From positions 496,001 to 560,000 of the forward strand of contig NHNW01000016.1 of the NCBI GenBank assembly GCA_002786025.1: a DNA stretch of 64,000 nucleotides, read 5' to 3'. A program made the translations under genes and the position numbers. Positions within the stretch are counted from its first letter, which is position 1. Each line of letters opens with the position of its first letter. This DNA is from Zasmidium citrigriseum. Lineage: Eukaryota > Ascomycota > Dothideomycetes > Mycosphaerellales > Mycosphaerellaceae. Shown here one piece after another: positions 21,754-33,720 of the stretch. Under the pieces are notes generated by a model. The model was given only the letters and a program-made list of their open reading frames with translations. It made no database searches and had not been told where the DNA came from.

Positions 21754-22294
21754 GCAGCTCGCATCGACCCGATTGAGGAGAAGGCAGCATTCTTTGCTGG
21801 TTTTGACTCAGTCTTCTCGTCCGGATTCCGCAGCTTGTTCACCAAGCAGGGCTATCTGGAAGAGAAGTGGGCGTATCGTAATTTCAGCGCATTGAAGGTC
21901 CGCCTTCATGCAACATCAAGTTGGTACGACTTGGAGCTCGTGTCTCCAGTTGTCCGGCAATGGCATGGCCAGTATCGAGCTTCATCGCAGGATTCGTCGA
22001 GTCCAGTGCGTAGGTAGCAGGCGGTATGGCATGCATCAAACCAAGAACAAATCCACCATTGCTCTGTTCTCTCAAATCAATCTCGTGTGCGTCTTGTGTT
22101 GATGATGTAGGTGAAATAGGAGTACATGTGAAAACCGAAGTGAGGTGAAGTCAACCCCATCGGCTCCACACAGCCCCGCCCTCCCGATCCGTGCGTCACA
22201 GCAACAGGCAAGCTCCCTGCTCCGCCAGATGACCAGCAATCTACCACTCTCACCAAACACATCCGACCCCCTTCCACAACAACACATCACCAAC
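21754..22294. other. intergenic
   Basis: No gene is seen between the RBR ligase and the BSD-domain gene. Confidence 0.5.
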
Positions 22295-23557
22295 ATGGAC
22301 ATCGCCTACGACCACATAACCGAAGAAGCCCTCGACCCGCAAGACCCCAACGCCAAACCCCGCGCCCCGGAAACCCAGCACAACCTCAACGCCGAATTCC
22401 AAGAAGCTTTTAAAGCCGTACAATCGTCGCCCTGGGGCGCGAAGTTGGGGGGATGGTTCTCGCAGGCGAGGAAGCAGGGGGAGGTGTTCGTGGAGGGGTT
22501 GCAGAAGGAGGCTACAGAAGCTGGGAGTAAAGGGTACGAGGCGTTGGTGTCCAGGACGACGGGGATGAGTTTGGGTGTTGCTGAGGGAGGTGGGGATGTG
22601 CCCGGGGAGGAGAAGGTGCCTGGTGTTGATGAGGGGAAGAGGGGAAAGGAGGTGGAGGGTGGTGAGAGAGCGGAGAATCTGAGCGCGGATATTGTCAAAG
22701 AGGCGGGGAGTTTGGTTGCGAGTTTGAGGAGTACAGCCGCTGCGAAGCTCAAGGATTTACAAAAAGCGGAAGACGCGGCTGATGAGGCCCTTTTGCGGTT
22801 TGGTACAAACGTACGAAACTTCCTCCGAGACGCCGTCACCATCTCCGCGCCGGACGACGACGATAAGACGGAAGTGCTCTTCGAAACCCGCGAGCCGGGG
22901 AGCGGGAAGAAAGTCATTCATACGACGAGGCTTGATGCGCAGCTGCACGCGATTCATACGAATACGGGGAGTTTCACGGAGGATCCGACGGGTGAGGAGT
23001 GGGTTAAGTGGAAGGAGGGGTTTGATGTGGAGGGACAGACGGGGGCTATTGCGGGGGATTTGGAGCGGTATGGGGAGTTGAGGAGGGTTATGGAGAGGCT
23101 TGTGCCGGAGAAGGTGGAGTATGGGGTTTTTTGGATGAGGTATTATTTTTTGAGGAAGGCGATTGAGGAGGAGGAGAGGAGGCGGAAGGAGGTGTTGAAG
23201 GGTGAGTATCCAGCGGTGTTCGAGATCAAAGTCTGTGCTAATGTTGTTGTAGGTGCTTCAACCGAAGAAGAGGTCGGCTGGGGTGATGACGACGATGAAG
23301 ATGAAAACGACAAGTCTTCCACGCCGCAGCCTCACCACAAGGCCTCCGAATCCACGACTACCCTCAACGCATCAACCCCCGCAAAAGCTGACCTTCTCAA
23401 GCCGAAAGAGTCTCGTCGGAGCGAAGACGAAAGCAAGTCAGTTGCGGACTCAGACGCCAGCTACGATATGGTCTCAGGCGCAACGAGTCGAGCTACCGGT
23501 AGTCCGAAGGAGGCCACCAAGAAGGCTGATGAGGACAGCGATGATGACTGGGAGTGA
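22295..23557 (+). CDS. BSD-domain protein
   Basis: Exons 22295-23201 and 23253-23557, with a 51-bp intron that happens to be open in frame, give 403 residues. I remove the intron because it has gtgagt, a tgctaat branch-like site and a ttgtag end, and because removal joins the helix to the acidic tail. The BSD domain is at about 240-300 and includes RLVPEKVEYGVFWMRYYF, with the Phe-Trp pair typical of the fold. The N-terminal part (PWGAKLGGWFSQARKQGEVF) resembles the region found in SYAP1/Dos2-type BSD proteins. The C-terminus is acidic and ends DDDWE. Cellular role in this organism is unknown. Confidence 0.85.
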   Translation: MDIAYDHITEEALDPQDPNAKPRAPETQHNLNAEFQEAFKAVQSSPWGAKLGGWFSQARKQGEVFVEGLQKEATEAGSKGYEALVSRTTGMSLGVAEGGGDVPGEEKVPGVDEGKRGKEVEGGERAENLSADIVKEAGSLVASLRSTAAAKLKDLQKAEDAADEALLRFGTNVRNFLRDAVTISAPDDDDKTEVLFETREPGSGKKVIHTTRLDAQLHAIHTNTGSFTEDPTGEEWVKWKEGFDVEGQTGAIAGDLERYGELRRVMERLVPEKVEYGVFWMRYYFLRKAIEEEERRRKEVLKGEYPAVFEIKVCANVVVGASTEEEVGWGDDDDEDENDKSSTPQPHHKASESTTTLNASTPAKADLLKPKESRRSEDESKSVADSDASYDMVSGATSRATGSPKEATKKADEDSDDDWE

Positions 23558-24238
23558 AGTAATGTGTCTAATGATTCGATTTTAGCAGTTGGCGTTTGGA
23601 GGACTCTTTGGATGGAGGGCGTTTGAGGATGGCCTGATGATTATACCCGCTGTGGTAGATGAATTGAAACTATTATGTCCTAGGATATGTCTTCGGATTC
23701 GGACAGGCTTTCACAGCCCGGCTCTTGGAAGGTCGGGGTTCGTAGTCGCACAAGGATGTGGTGCAGCGCGTCATCGCCTCCATGCAGTAGTCCAGACTTC
23801 ATCGGCTGATCAAGCAAGCGATGAGGCACTTTCTCCCTCATCATCACTCGAGACACTCCTGTCACGCTGTTATACTTCTCCCATTCCCTGCTTGTACGCG
23901 CAAGACCGGCTTAATGAAAGCTCGTTTAGACTTCAATCAAATTACTGCGTAAAGGTTACGCGAATTGAGTTTTGGCGCTCGGGCGCCGATCCTCCCGCCA
24001 TCCATCAACGACAATACGCCAGCGACGTCAAGCTCGAGGTGCTCAACACTTTCTCACTGCGGATCGAGAGGAGAAGAAGAGCTTTCTTTCTTTGTTTGAC
24101 AGAATTGAAGAGACTTAGTGTGGTTGTGGGCGACTCTGTCCGTTGTCTTCGGCTCGTATGTCTGCGTCGCAGAGAACAGCAGCACGACCACGAACTCACC
24201 ACCCCCGAGCTGGCCACCGCAACAATGCCTTCACCGCG
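23558..24238. other. intergenic
   Basis: Promoter region of the CNNM/MAM3-like gene. No other feature is seen. Confidence 0.45.
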
Positions 24239-26534
24239 ATGAGACCCGCCGTCCTCACCGCCGCCCGCCTCCTCCTCCTCCCCCTCGTCTCCGCCGCACC
24301 CTTCACCCGCTCCTTTCTCGCCTCATCCGACGATGACGACCTCCCCAAAGACCCCGAAGACCCCTCGCTATGGATCTACCTCGCCGTCGCCATCGCGCTC
24401 GTCCTGCTAGGCGGCGTCTTTGCCGGTCTGACGATTGCTCTGATGGGCCAGGACGAGACGTACTTACAAGTCATTGCGACGAGTGGTGATGGCAGTGAGA
24501 GGCGACATGCGGAGAAGGTGCTGAAGCTGTTGAATAAAGGCAAGCATTGGGTTTTGGTGACGTTGCTTCTGAGTAATGTTATTACGAATGAGACTTTGCC
24601 GATTGTGCTGGATCGGAGTCTGGGGGGTGGGTGGCCGGCTGTTGTTAGTAGTACGGTTTTGATCGGTGAGTTACGATATTGTTTGTGGTGAGAGGATAGG
24701 GATGCTGATGTGTTTGCCAACAGTCATCTTTGGCGAAATCGCGCCTCAGTCCGTCTGCGTACGATACGGCCTTTCGATCGGTGCTTTCATGGCGCCTTTC
24801 GTCCTGCTGCTGATGTGGATTATGTGCCCTGTCGCCTGGCCTACCGCGAAGCTGCTCGATTGGTTGCTGGGCGAAGATCACGGCACGATGTACAAGAAGG
24901 CGGGACTGAAGACTCTGGTGACGTTGCACAAGACGCTGGGTACAGGCGCTGGGGAGAGACTGATGGAGGACGAGGTCACGATCATCAACAGCGTGCTGGA
25001 TCTGAAAGAGAAGCCCGTGGGAGATATCATGACGCCGATGCAGGATGTCTTCACTATGAGTGCGGACACCATCCTGGACGAACGCATGATGGATACCATT
25101 CTCTCGCAGGGTTATTCGCGGATACCGATCTATGCGCCGGAGAACCCAAGGAATTTCATTGGCATGCTGCTTGTTAAGATTCTGATCACCTATGATCCGG
25201 AGGATTGCAAGCGGGTGAGGGACTTCGCTTTGGCGACGCTTCCTGAGACGGCGCCGCATACGAGCTGTCTGGACATTATCAACTTCTTCCAGGAGGGCAA
25301 GAGTCATATGGTGCTGGTTTCGGATTTTCCTGGTCAGGACAAGGGCGCGCTTGGTGTGGTCACGCTGGAGGATGTCATTGAGGAGCTGATCGGTGAGGAG
25401 ATCATTGACGAGAGTGACGTCTTTGTTGATGTGCACAAGGCCATCCGGCGAATGGCTCCCGCGCCCAAGACGAGGTTCAACAGTCGGCAGTGGCTGTCGA
25501 ACGCCCCTGAGCGAGACCAGGCGCTGGTAGACGGAGAAGAACCGAACGAGACTGAGCCCTTGCTGAAGAAGGAGGAAAATGGCAGCCGGAAACCTTCTCT
25601 TGCCAATGGTCAGACGACGTTCTTGATGCGGAGGAAGTCGAGTGCCGCTTCGGATGCTCCACGGGATGGATCGACTGTGCCTGTTAGGACCAGGCCGGCG
25701 GATATGAAGGAGCATCTGAAACATCTTGGTCCCTCGAACGCGGCGAGCCATCCTCGGCAGACGAAGTATACGTCGGTGAAGATCAAGCCTGGTGTTGGGA
25801 CGATTCCGGAGAATAAGGCTACGACCAAAGGTGCGGAGTTGGATCAGACGAAGAGCAATTCGACTGTCACGCCTGCGACGACTGCTGCGGTTGATCATGC
25901 AGATAAGTCTGATGTCAACTCGTTACGAGGAAAGGGAGCGAGTGGTGGAGCGGCGGCTGTGTATGGAACTATGGGCACGCCAACGCAGAGCGCACGGCGG
26001 ATGTCTGCTGATGATAAGAGGCCGATGAGCGCACACGAAGCATGCCAAGTCGCCAAGGCGAATACAGTCGAAGACGGCGCTGCAACGAACGGCGACCGCC
26101 AACCCACCTCACCCCTCGAACCCCTCCGCCTCCCGGACAAACTCGTCGTCGGCGACTCCGTAACCGAAGAACCCACCGGCGGCGCAGACGACGACACAGT
26201 CGGTGAGTTGGGAGGCAGTTCCTTCTCCACCGACCGCTCGAAGAAACGGCTCGCGGCTCGCTCGGGTAGTATCACCGAGACGATGGTCGACGCGGGCGGG
26301 ATGAAGAAGGTTGTGCTCGAGACTACGAGTAGTAGTGAGGAGGGGGAGAGGAGTCCGAAGAGTGCGAGTGCGGGAGGGAGGAGTCCGATGTTTTTTGGCA
26401 TGGGGAGGAGGGAGGAGGAGCAGGAGGAGGAGGAGAGTGAGGGGAAGAGTGCGGAGGGCGGGGAGGGGAAGGCTGGTAGTGAGGGTGGGAAGAGGCGCAA
26501 GAAGAGGGGTAAGAGGAAGAAGGGTGGTCAGTAA
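24239..26534 (+). CDS. MAM3: CNNM/MAM3-like DUF21-CBS membrane protein
   Basis: Exons 24239-24665 and 24724-26534, with a 58-bp intron, give 745 residues. The first 20 residues are a signal peptide ([20 protein letters not shown]). The DUF21/CNNM transmembrane domain runs from about 44 to 190, with [25 protein letters not shown] and [14 protein letters not shown], the classic motif set. The intron lies just before FGEIAPQ. A CBS pair follows at about 240-385 ([41 protein letters not shown]). The last 340 residues are disordered and basic at the very end. Family members act in divalent-metal handling at the vacuolar or plasma membrane (yeast MAM3). Location here is not proven. Confidence 0.9.
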
Positions 26535-26779
26535 GAAAAGAGTGTGTGGTGATGTGGGAAGGGAAAGGGTAGGGAGAGGGGGGATAGGTGGTGTATGTAT
26601 ATGTTATGTATATCAGGCAACGAGGAGGATGAAAGTTTTATGATTTCACTGCAGGAGCAGAATCAGATGCGAGTTTCAGAAAAGGTAAGTCTTTCTCGCT
26701 CTCGCGTGGTTCTCGTCCGGTCCTGCTGCCGATGGACCTAGCACAGCGCCGACATGCGTGGGTATTTCTCCAATTTCCG

Positions 26780-26879
26780 CCCCCCCCCCCCCCCCCCCCC
26801 CCNNNNNNNNNNNNNNNNNNNNNNNNNNNNNNNNNNNNNNNNNNNNNNNNNNNNNNNNNNNNNNNNNCCCCCCCCCCCC
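26780..26879. other. assembly gap flanked by poly-C
   Basis: A run of 23 C (26780-26802) is followed by 65 N (26803-26867) and 12 C (26868-26879). The real length of the homopolymer or gap is unknown, so any frame crossing it is meaningless. Confidence 0.95.
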
Positions 26880-28373
26880 TTGAACCGCAAACGACAACAC
26901 TGCTCTCTTCAGTCTTGCGCAAGACTTCTTGACTGAGGTGGGGAGCGTAGTCGGCCAGAGCTCAGGTTGATATACTCTGCGAGAAGAGGCTGGATTGTCA
27001 TTTCAGGAATTTGGGGAGCGAAGGGGGGATCTTTCTGCGGTTTCTTGAGAATAGGAGTTGGTTGTGATGAGGTGGTGAGGGGGTGTTCTTGGGTTGCACC
27101 TAGAAGATGAGGTGGTTGTCTTTGCGGGCTGTGGAGGTCGCTGCTAAGGGGAAGAATTTGGTGGTTGGAGGCGAGGGGAGACGATGAGATGTGTTTCATT
27201 TCTGCTTTGGCATTGGGGATGTGCGCTTAATTCGTTGGTTGAAGTGTGGTCTGGAAGGGGAGTGTGTTGGTCAGGCGTAGAATGCAGGCAAAGCGCCCGT
27301 GGTGTGGCTTTTGCGCTTCCGTACCGAGTTGGGAGTTTTGAAATTGAAGAGAGATCATGGATGGCTGGTGATGTATTTCATCGAATGATTGTGCGGAAAC
27401 AGAGGGCTTGAAGAGTTTGGCTGTGCTGTGGTGCGTGAGTTTCTAGCGCTTTGAGTAGTGCTTCTTTGCATTCAAGCGCTCAGAGGATGCTTGCTACAGC
27501 CTACCCTGCGGGTTTCAAAGTTGAGAGTCTATGCTTAAGCGCTTTGGCAATTTGCAAGGAGAGAGGGTCTACGGCGGCTGCGCTAAGGCTGTGGAAGCAC
27601 GGCTGTGAAGCTCTCAACCTGGTAGGGATATGTAGGAGAAGACAGCGCAAGGCACCTGCAAGGCGGCAGCTGTGATAGTCGGAGCACAGCGCCAAAGGCT
27701 TCAATGGAGGCCAATGCGGTTTCGAGAGTCAGAGCTGAGAAAGCGATGTGTGGCTTTCATGGCTTTTCATATCTGAGTAGAGAGATGCGCAAAGAGATTT
27801 GAAGCGAATGTCTATTACGCTGCTTTTTGGGAAGTCAAGAGCCTTGATTGACTTTGATAGAGATAATCTCGAGGTGTGGCGTAGAAGCGCTGGTTGTGTT
27901 GTGAGGTAAGTTCTAGGTGTGTGCTTGTGGCGAGCCTGGTGAACCTGTGTTCGTATTATCATGGGATCTTGTGACTATAGCTTCGCAGCCTTGCGATCCT
28001 AGCGCAGCCTTGAGGGATTCATACCGCCGGCGAATTCAAACGGTGAATGTCAAGACATACAAGTGGACCCATAAAATGATTGGTGAACGGCCTCTGCGCA
28101 GCGATGTAAGCGCTTCGCAATCGCAAACCTTAATCTCGCGAACATTCACTTGCCCCCGACGTGCACGGGTCTTGGCACATGGCCCGAGCGTCAAAAGTCG
28201 TTCACCTTGCTGCCTCGAATCTCTTCCGACGACGCACCCTTCCGCCGACTTCTTTTCCTGTCGCACTTTTGCCTTTGCACGACGACGACGCTGCTGCTGT
28301 GTGAGGTGCTTTCTTTTGCTTTGCCGCTGCCGACTCGCAGTCCTCGACCAGTCTCCGCCGCCGCGAGATTCAG
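26880..28373. other. intergenic beside the gap, no supportable gene
   Basis: A minus-strand frame of 96 codons at 26909-27199 has a Pro/Ser-rich composition but no partner exon that I can place. The rest shows only short frames. A gene partly lost in the gap cannot be excluded. Confidence 0.4.
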
Positions 28374-28690
28374 CGCTGCCGCTGCGACTTGCTGATAACA
28401 GAGCGTCCGACCATACTCCTCAGCTCGACTGCGTCGAGGAGTCTAGCAAGCTGCGCGCCGCCTTTACACCTCGCCGCCGCCGCTGCGACTCGCCGATACC
28501 AGAGCGTCCGACCACCCTCTCCAACCCGACCGCCTCGGACACTCTGCTCTTTCGCTCAAGCTGCGCCGCATCTTTACACCTCGCCGCTGCCGCTGCGACT
28601 CGCTGGTATCAGAGCGTCTCTTCTCTGCCGCCCAAGCTGTGCGCCGCCTTTACACCGCTTCGCCGCCGCCGCCGCCGCCGCCGCAACGCA
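28374..28690 (+). repeat. GC-rich direct repeats in the leader of the 29-kb gene, about 105 bp
   Basis: Three imperfect units share gctgcgact, a cgat/ggt-type variable step and cagagcgtc, at about 28374-28413, 28481-28515 and 28591-28618. The intervening tttacacctcgccg blocks also recur (28463 and 28573; shorter near 28650). The last unit ends in a CCG trinucleotide run (28671-28683). All lie upstream of the ATG at 29079. Confidence 0.6.
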
Positions 28691-29078
28691 TACCACTACC
28701 GCGCGCCTGCCTGACCCCAGCGACATCAGTCCTCGAGGCCGTAGGCAGTCTCCACCCCGAGTCCTCGACGAGCGCCAACTTCTCGTCTCGGACTTGTTGG
28801 AGGCTGCTGCTCACAAGAACATCCTCCAGTCACTGGATTCCATCAACCTCAAGGCGCCGCTGCTCTCTGATACGCCTTCCAAGTGCGACTTTAGCGCTTC
28901 CGCCCTCGATTCGAGTCGACTAGAATACGCACTGGCTTCGCCACTGGACGGGTAACTCCTCAAGGCCTGACTGGTGGACTAGGACCTCTCTTCGCCCATT
29001 TTGACGCAGACTTGCCTGTCTTCAGATCACTCCAAAGGCACTACACCTTGTACATGGGCAGCTTTCGCGCCTGGCAGC

Positions 29079-30950
29079 ATGGCTAAGCGTCAGCACGAGG
29101 ACATATCCGATGGCGATGATAGCGCCGGCGTACCATCGCCCCCACCAACTCCCGGTGCCAAAAAGGCAAAGAAAAACAATCAGCCACGCAATGAAATCAA
29201 GCATACCGTCGAGTTCTCAAACCAGGTCATCTACAAGCTCCTGTGGATATTGAACAACCCAACTATGTCCGACGAAGCGAAGGTGAGGGCCATCAGCAAC
29301 GCGCTAGTGCCCGCGGACTGCGACGGAGGTCCTCATACTGTCCGGCTCGAATGTGGAATGTGCCACAAGAAGGCACTCTACAAACTGGGATTTTCGGTGC
29401 AGACATCTCAGCCTCTGGTGGCCGAATTGTTACTCCGGAATTCAAGATCACCCAAGACACAGAAGCAGCTCCGAAAGTATCTCATGAGCTTGGGTATCAA
29501 CTGCCCACAATGCTGTCAGAGGCCTTCAGGCAATGCATCACCTACAAAGCAGTCTAATCGACTTAGAGACGGCTATCCGAAGAAGTTAGTGAAGATGCGG
29601 ACGGTTGGTGAGGCGATCACCGCAGCTCTTCCGTTCTTTGAAATCGTCATCAAGAACTCGGACGTTGTCAAAGCCTTACAGGGCGCCGCACAAGACGACA
29701 CCCCGATTGACACAGATGAGCTATTTGACCTCACTGAAGAGCGTCAAGATGCCCTCTACATGTTTTCGAAGAGTCTGAAGTCGATGACTGACAGATGCAT
29801 GCGCCAGCACGACGACTTATCGAGAGACGAAACGAGGAACCAGCAAATGGCGCGGCAGTACCACGTGTTGTGGATGGAGAGTTCGTTTGACCGATCACAG
29901 GAGTCAGACTGGGAGGACCACAAGAAGCCTGAAGAATCGGACTACGACACCACGCGCTTTGCGGAAAAGGTCAACAAGCTTCGACCATACGGCGTACTCA
30001 GCTGCGGACCCACATCTTTTCTTGCTTTTCGGATGCTCACCTTCCACGGCAAGGGAAACGAATCTCAGCCCGTAGATCGTCAGAATCGCTCACTTACAAC
30101 GCACGCCATTTCTGGGGATGAAACACCAGGTGAGGCCGATGGGAGAGTGCTGGTGCAGGGAGATGATATGAAAGATGGCACCATCTGTGTGGTACCCGAG
30201 ATACGATACTACCACGAGGCGATGAAGCCCGCCGATGGCACTTTCTATCCCGAGAGCCAGGCGCTGCTACTTTCATACGGTAGAAAGTACTGCGAGCGCA
30301 TGTGGCAGGATGCAGAGTCGCAGTTGCTGTCGGGTGGGCTGGCACAAGATGTTCTTGATAAGATATCATCTGAAGCTACACAGATGCTTGTCAATGCGAT
30401 GGGACCGGCCCAGACCTTGACGAGCAGCAGCCAAGTGCCAGAATCGGCGCTTCAAACGAACCAAGACCATACCCAGTATCGATCGTCCGACACCAGGGAT
30501 CCCATGTTAGGGATGGACATCGCCGAAGTAGTCAGCGACAACGCCATGGCCGACCCATTTTCTTCTTCTAGCGACTCCGAAGGTGGTCTTCAGTGCCCAG
30601 GCGCCGAATCCAGCGACACCTCTTCAACAACTTCGGATTCCACTGCTACGCCCCCTATTTCCCCATCTCCGTCGCACAAGGCTCCTACAGCAACTGGAAT
30701 GCAGCCAGGCTCAGGCGCAAATGAGACGATTTCGACTCAGCAGAGAACACACGAAGCACCAGCCTTAGTTGTCGAGAACAGGGCACCAGCACACCGGAGC
30801 CTCATGCCATTGGAACAGTTGAATGGCGGAGGCAGTAGAGCAGCCTCGTCACAACCGCACATCCAGCTGCCACAGAAGAGCCGCGACGGCCGACTCTACA
30901 AGACACCCGCATCAGCATTGGGCAGTGTTATTCGTGGGCTTGGTCGGTGA
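29079..30950 (+). CDS. nuclear-type protein of unknown function with CxxC pairs
   Basis: A single exon of 623 residues from the ATG at 29079. A basic, nuclear-localisation-like stretch, PGAKKAKKNN, lies at about 26-34. Two CxxC pairs (C92/C95 in ECGMCHKK and C142/C145 in INCPQCCQ) could bind one zinc and frame a helical segment. A second structured region lies at about 255-420, and the C-terminal 200 residues are Ser/Thr/Pro-rich and disordered. No known family is recognised. The leader upstream is GC-rich and repeated. A putative 5' intron with a gtaact donor at 28952 could end at an AG near 29027, but no coding exon joins it in phase. Confidence 0.72.
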   Translation: MAKRQHEDISDGDDSAGVPSPPPTPGAKKAKKNNQPRNEIKHTVEFSNQVIYKLLWILNNPTMSDEAKVRAISNALVPADCDGGPHTVRLECGMCHKKALYKLGFSVQTSQPLVAELLLRNSRSPKTQKQLRKYLMSLGINCPQCCQRPSGNASPTKQSNRLRDGYPKKLVKMRTVGEAITAALPFFEIVIKNSDVVKALQGAAQDDTPIDTDELFDLTEERQDALYMFSKSLKSMTDRCMRQHDDLSRDETRNQQMARQYHVLWMESSFDRSQESDWEDHKKPEESDYDTTRFAEKVNKLRPYGVLSCGPTSFLAFRMLTFHGKGNESQPVDRQNRSLTTHAISGDETPGEADGRVLVQGDDMKDGTICVVPEIRYYHEAMKPADGTFYPESQALLLSYGRKYCERMWQDAESQLLSGGLAQDVLDKISSEATQMLVNAMGPAQTLTSSSQVPESALQTNQDHTQYRSSDTRDPMLGMDIAEVVSDNAMADPFSSSSDSEGGLQCPGAESSDTSSTTSDSTATPPISPSPSHKAPTATGMQPGSGANETISTQQRTHEAPALVVENRAPAHRSLMPLEQLNGGGSRAASSQPHIQLPQKSRDGRLYKTPASALGSVIRGLGR

Positions 30951-31340
30951 AGTTACGCCATATAGAGGATTGCAAGGTGTACACGCATGGACTGAGGGAG
31001 TTTCTTGGATGATTTACGGTGGAGTATGGATGGCTAGTGTCTGTACGACATTCTTGCTTGAGATGCAGTTACTGTTCGGGCTGGGGACATCCATAGTGAG
31101 ACTCCTGTGTAGATAGTGTGCGTGTTGTCATGGGCGATTGCAAATGAAAGAAACTCAAACGTCAGTGCATGTCTCACAAATCAACAAAGAAATTTGCTGA
31201 AAGCAGTCAACGGCTTCACGTCTACAGGACAAAGCCCGAAGCTGGAGTACTCCGCAATCCTTTTCTATCGCTTGATCGAACTTCATCAGTGCGATAGCAC
31301 TGTTATCAGACTTGATTCGTTGACGTACCGGTTATCAGTA
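30951..31340. other. intergenic before the coiled-coil array
   Basis: No feature is seen apart from the presumed promoter of the first array gene. Confidence 0.45.
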
Positions 31341-33166
31341 ATGGCCTTTATCATACGAGCATTGTCGGGTCTGTTCTGGACGGCACAGCAAGAGACTACA
31401 CTTCCCCAAGAAGATACCTCAGGCACTGCAAATTTACCGCCAGGTCCTCCTCGCTCAGGCCACGAAAGCACGAATCCTACGGAGCCCGAAGACTATCCCA
31501 AAGTATTCAAGCCTGATCGGACCAAGCTAGTATCGAAGAAATGCTATGTCATTCCTAGGTCTCGCTTTCCGCCACATGAGCTTCGAGACCCCGAGAGGTT
31601 TGTTGCTGCTCTACAGCAAGCCGCCGAGATTTGCACGATTGCAGAAAAGGTCGAATCAGAGATAAAGGATCTCCACGAAGGTATCATGTATCACCAGTGT
31701 CTTGAAGGTCTTGCCCAGACCGAGGTACGTGTGCGAATATTTCAGATCGTTGCGGCAAAGTTCTCATGCATAGACTAGCTAAGACGTCTTTCTGACAAGT
31801 CCTGTCCCGTACCAAAAGAGGCCATTCAAGGTCTCGAATCCGAAATTCAAGATCTGCAAGAAATGATCGAGGGCGGAGATGGCCTACTCCAGCACTTGGA
31901 TGAGGCGAAAGCCAGACACAAAGAGATCAAGGTGGCCCAACTCTTGCTCATGCGCAAGATTCTTCGGGGCAGCCAAGAGCACATCGACCGAAGTAGAGTA
32001 TCTGGGATGATTGGGACACTTCATGTTACACCAGCGCTCTGTCGGGAATTTACATATGCACTCGACTGTAAGCCTCAAACAAGTGCTTCTTTATGTAGCT
32101 GTTGAACGCTGACATTGCCCCCCCAGTCGCTGTTCGTACAGAACGTGCTGCCAGAAGGCGCCAAGCCGCCTGGGCTCAATACCGCAGAATCCGAGACAGT
32201 CCTGTGCCGACAAGTTCCGGGAGATTTGGCCGGCAAAGGGACCTCGAGCATCTGGGAAGAGAGAAGAGAGAAGCAGAAGCCGAATACAAGCGATCGATGT
32301 ATCTGCAAGGGGTTCATGAACAGATCGAACAACAAAAGCAAGCATCCTTAGTGAGAGACAGAATTCTGCCAGCCTTATCAGACGCCGACCTGCTAAACAC
32401 CGTCCTGATATCACCATCGCTCGTGTCGCCCGCAAAAGCTTCGTCGGGTGCCAGCCTTTCCCCTATTCAAAGACGGTCTGACGGCCAAAGTCAGAATACC
32501 ACAGAAGACATCGGTAGGGAACAACAGCTCATAGCGGATCTAAATGGTGCCCAGGACGAATATCAACAAAACGTTGACAGACTCGAGACTTTCCGAGACT
32601 CGCATGAAACGGAACAGGTACATTACTTGGCTACGTACACAACCGCGACTATGGAGGATTTTGAGGCATACGCAAACCAAATGTATGGAGCGCCTTACGA
32701 GGAGCTTTGTGCCATGGGAGAGCAACGTATCGAAACAGCTAGGCAATCGTTGGAGCAGGCAACTACTCGCGCCCTTGAGGCTGGCCTTCAGCTTCCAACC
32801 ATACCACCCCCCGAAGTCGAGAGGCCAGAGTTCAATGAGAAAGCAGGACGTCGGATACGAAAATACCTGCGAGGCGTCGCAAGAGGGAAAGACCAGTCGT
32901 ATGCGCGGGAATCAGCCTTGCTACCTTCTGGTAGTCCTGTCCGTAGTCAACGGAGCGGCATTTCAGATGACAGATCTGCACGCGCAGCCTTGATTAGGGA
33001 GTATGAGCCCAGGAGAGCCGCAATGCGTGTCGAAGCCGTAAAGGAGCAGAGGCGACGGAAGAGCAAGATGTGGACGGATCGTATCAAGTATTCCAGGAGG
33101 GTATTAGCATTGCGAAGCCCGACTCAGGATCTTGTGCCAAAGAACCCCTGGGCGGACGATGATTAG
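31341..33166 (+). CDS. coiled-coil tandem-family protein, copy 1
   Basis: Exons 31341-31724, 31779-32067 and 32127-33166 (introns 54 and 59 bp) join in phase to 570 residues. The intron positions match copy 3, which supports the model. The N-terminus is MAFIIRALSGLFW. The family motif DPERFVAALQQAAEI lies at about 88-102. Long charged helices follow, then SLVSPAKASSGASLSP. A basic C-terminal region includes RRIRKYLRGVARGKDQSYA, LLPSGSPVRSQR, LIREYEPRRAAMRVEA and LRSPTQD. It is predicted mostly coiled coil and is not membrane bound. Neither the family nor its function is recognised. It resembles copy 3 more than copy 2. Confidence 0.75.
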
Positions 33167-33418
33167 CTTAATCGCAGACGTTGTAGGACAAGCAGGATCG
33201 TTCAACACGCACTTGTGTCTCAAATGCTCTGATGATTATCGGAAGTCCAGTCTCGTCCTACCCATTTCCGCGTACCTGGATGAGACGCCCCTGTTCTTTG
33301 CTTCATCCACGCATTGGTCGTTCTGCTTTGTTTTCGATCATATCCTAGCAAAGAAGTACGACGCAAGCACCATCGTAGAAAAGGCCACAAGATTTCCGTG
33401 AGTAACATTCTAGAAAGA

Positions 33419-33720
33419 TGTCCCGGTCTCCGGAGGGAGCGTCGTCTCCCCGTCTGGAGTATTTCGTCAGGAGCGAGAGGCATGGATTGCGCCTTTGGCA
33501 ACGTTCCTCGCCAACCTTACTCGACTCCGCAGATATCGAGACGCCCTTTGAAAGCCCCAGTCCAGAGGATCACGCAGGAATGACCCAGAAATTATGTTCC
33601 CAAATCCACTAGAGTCTAAACGAAAAAGGAGACTCGTCTGGGTTCGAACGATGCATTTGTCGCAGCCTTGCAGCGCCATGCTTTTCTGGAAGCGTGAGCT
33701 GTTAGTGGCTTTATCCGACC
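33419..33720 (+). pseudogene. decayed N-terminal relic of the coiled-coil family
   Basis: Between copies 1 and 2, a short frame starts with an ATG at 33418-33420. A later segment in another frame reads SNDAFVAALQRHA, the N-terminal signature of the family (FVAALQ followed by a helix), and then stops. No C-terminal part is found. It is best explained as a truncated, frameshifted copy. Exact limits are uncertain. Confidence 0.5.

Noticed and set aside
24645..25898. 417-codon frame antisense to the CNNM/MAM3-like gene
   Set aside because: Arg/His-rich mirror of the coding strand with no domain.
28389..28955. 188-codon Ala/Pro-rich frame as an upstream exon of the 29-kb gene
   Set aside because: It has no ATG, and the plausible donor at 28952 joins the downstream exon out of phase.
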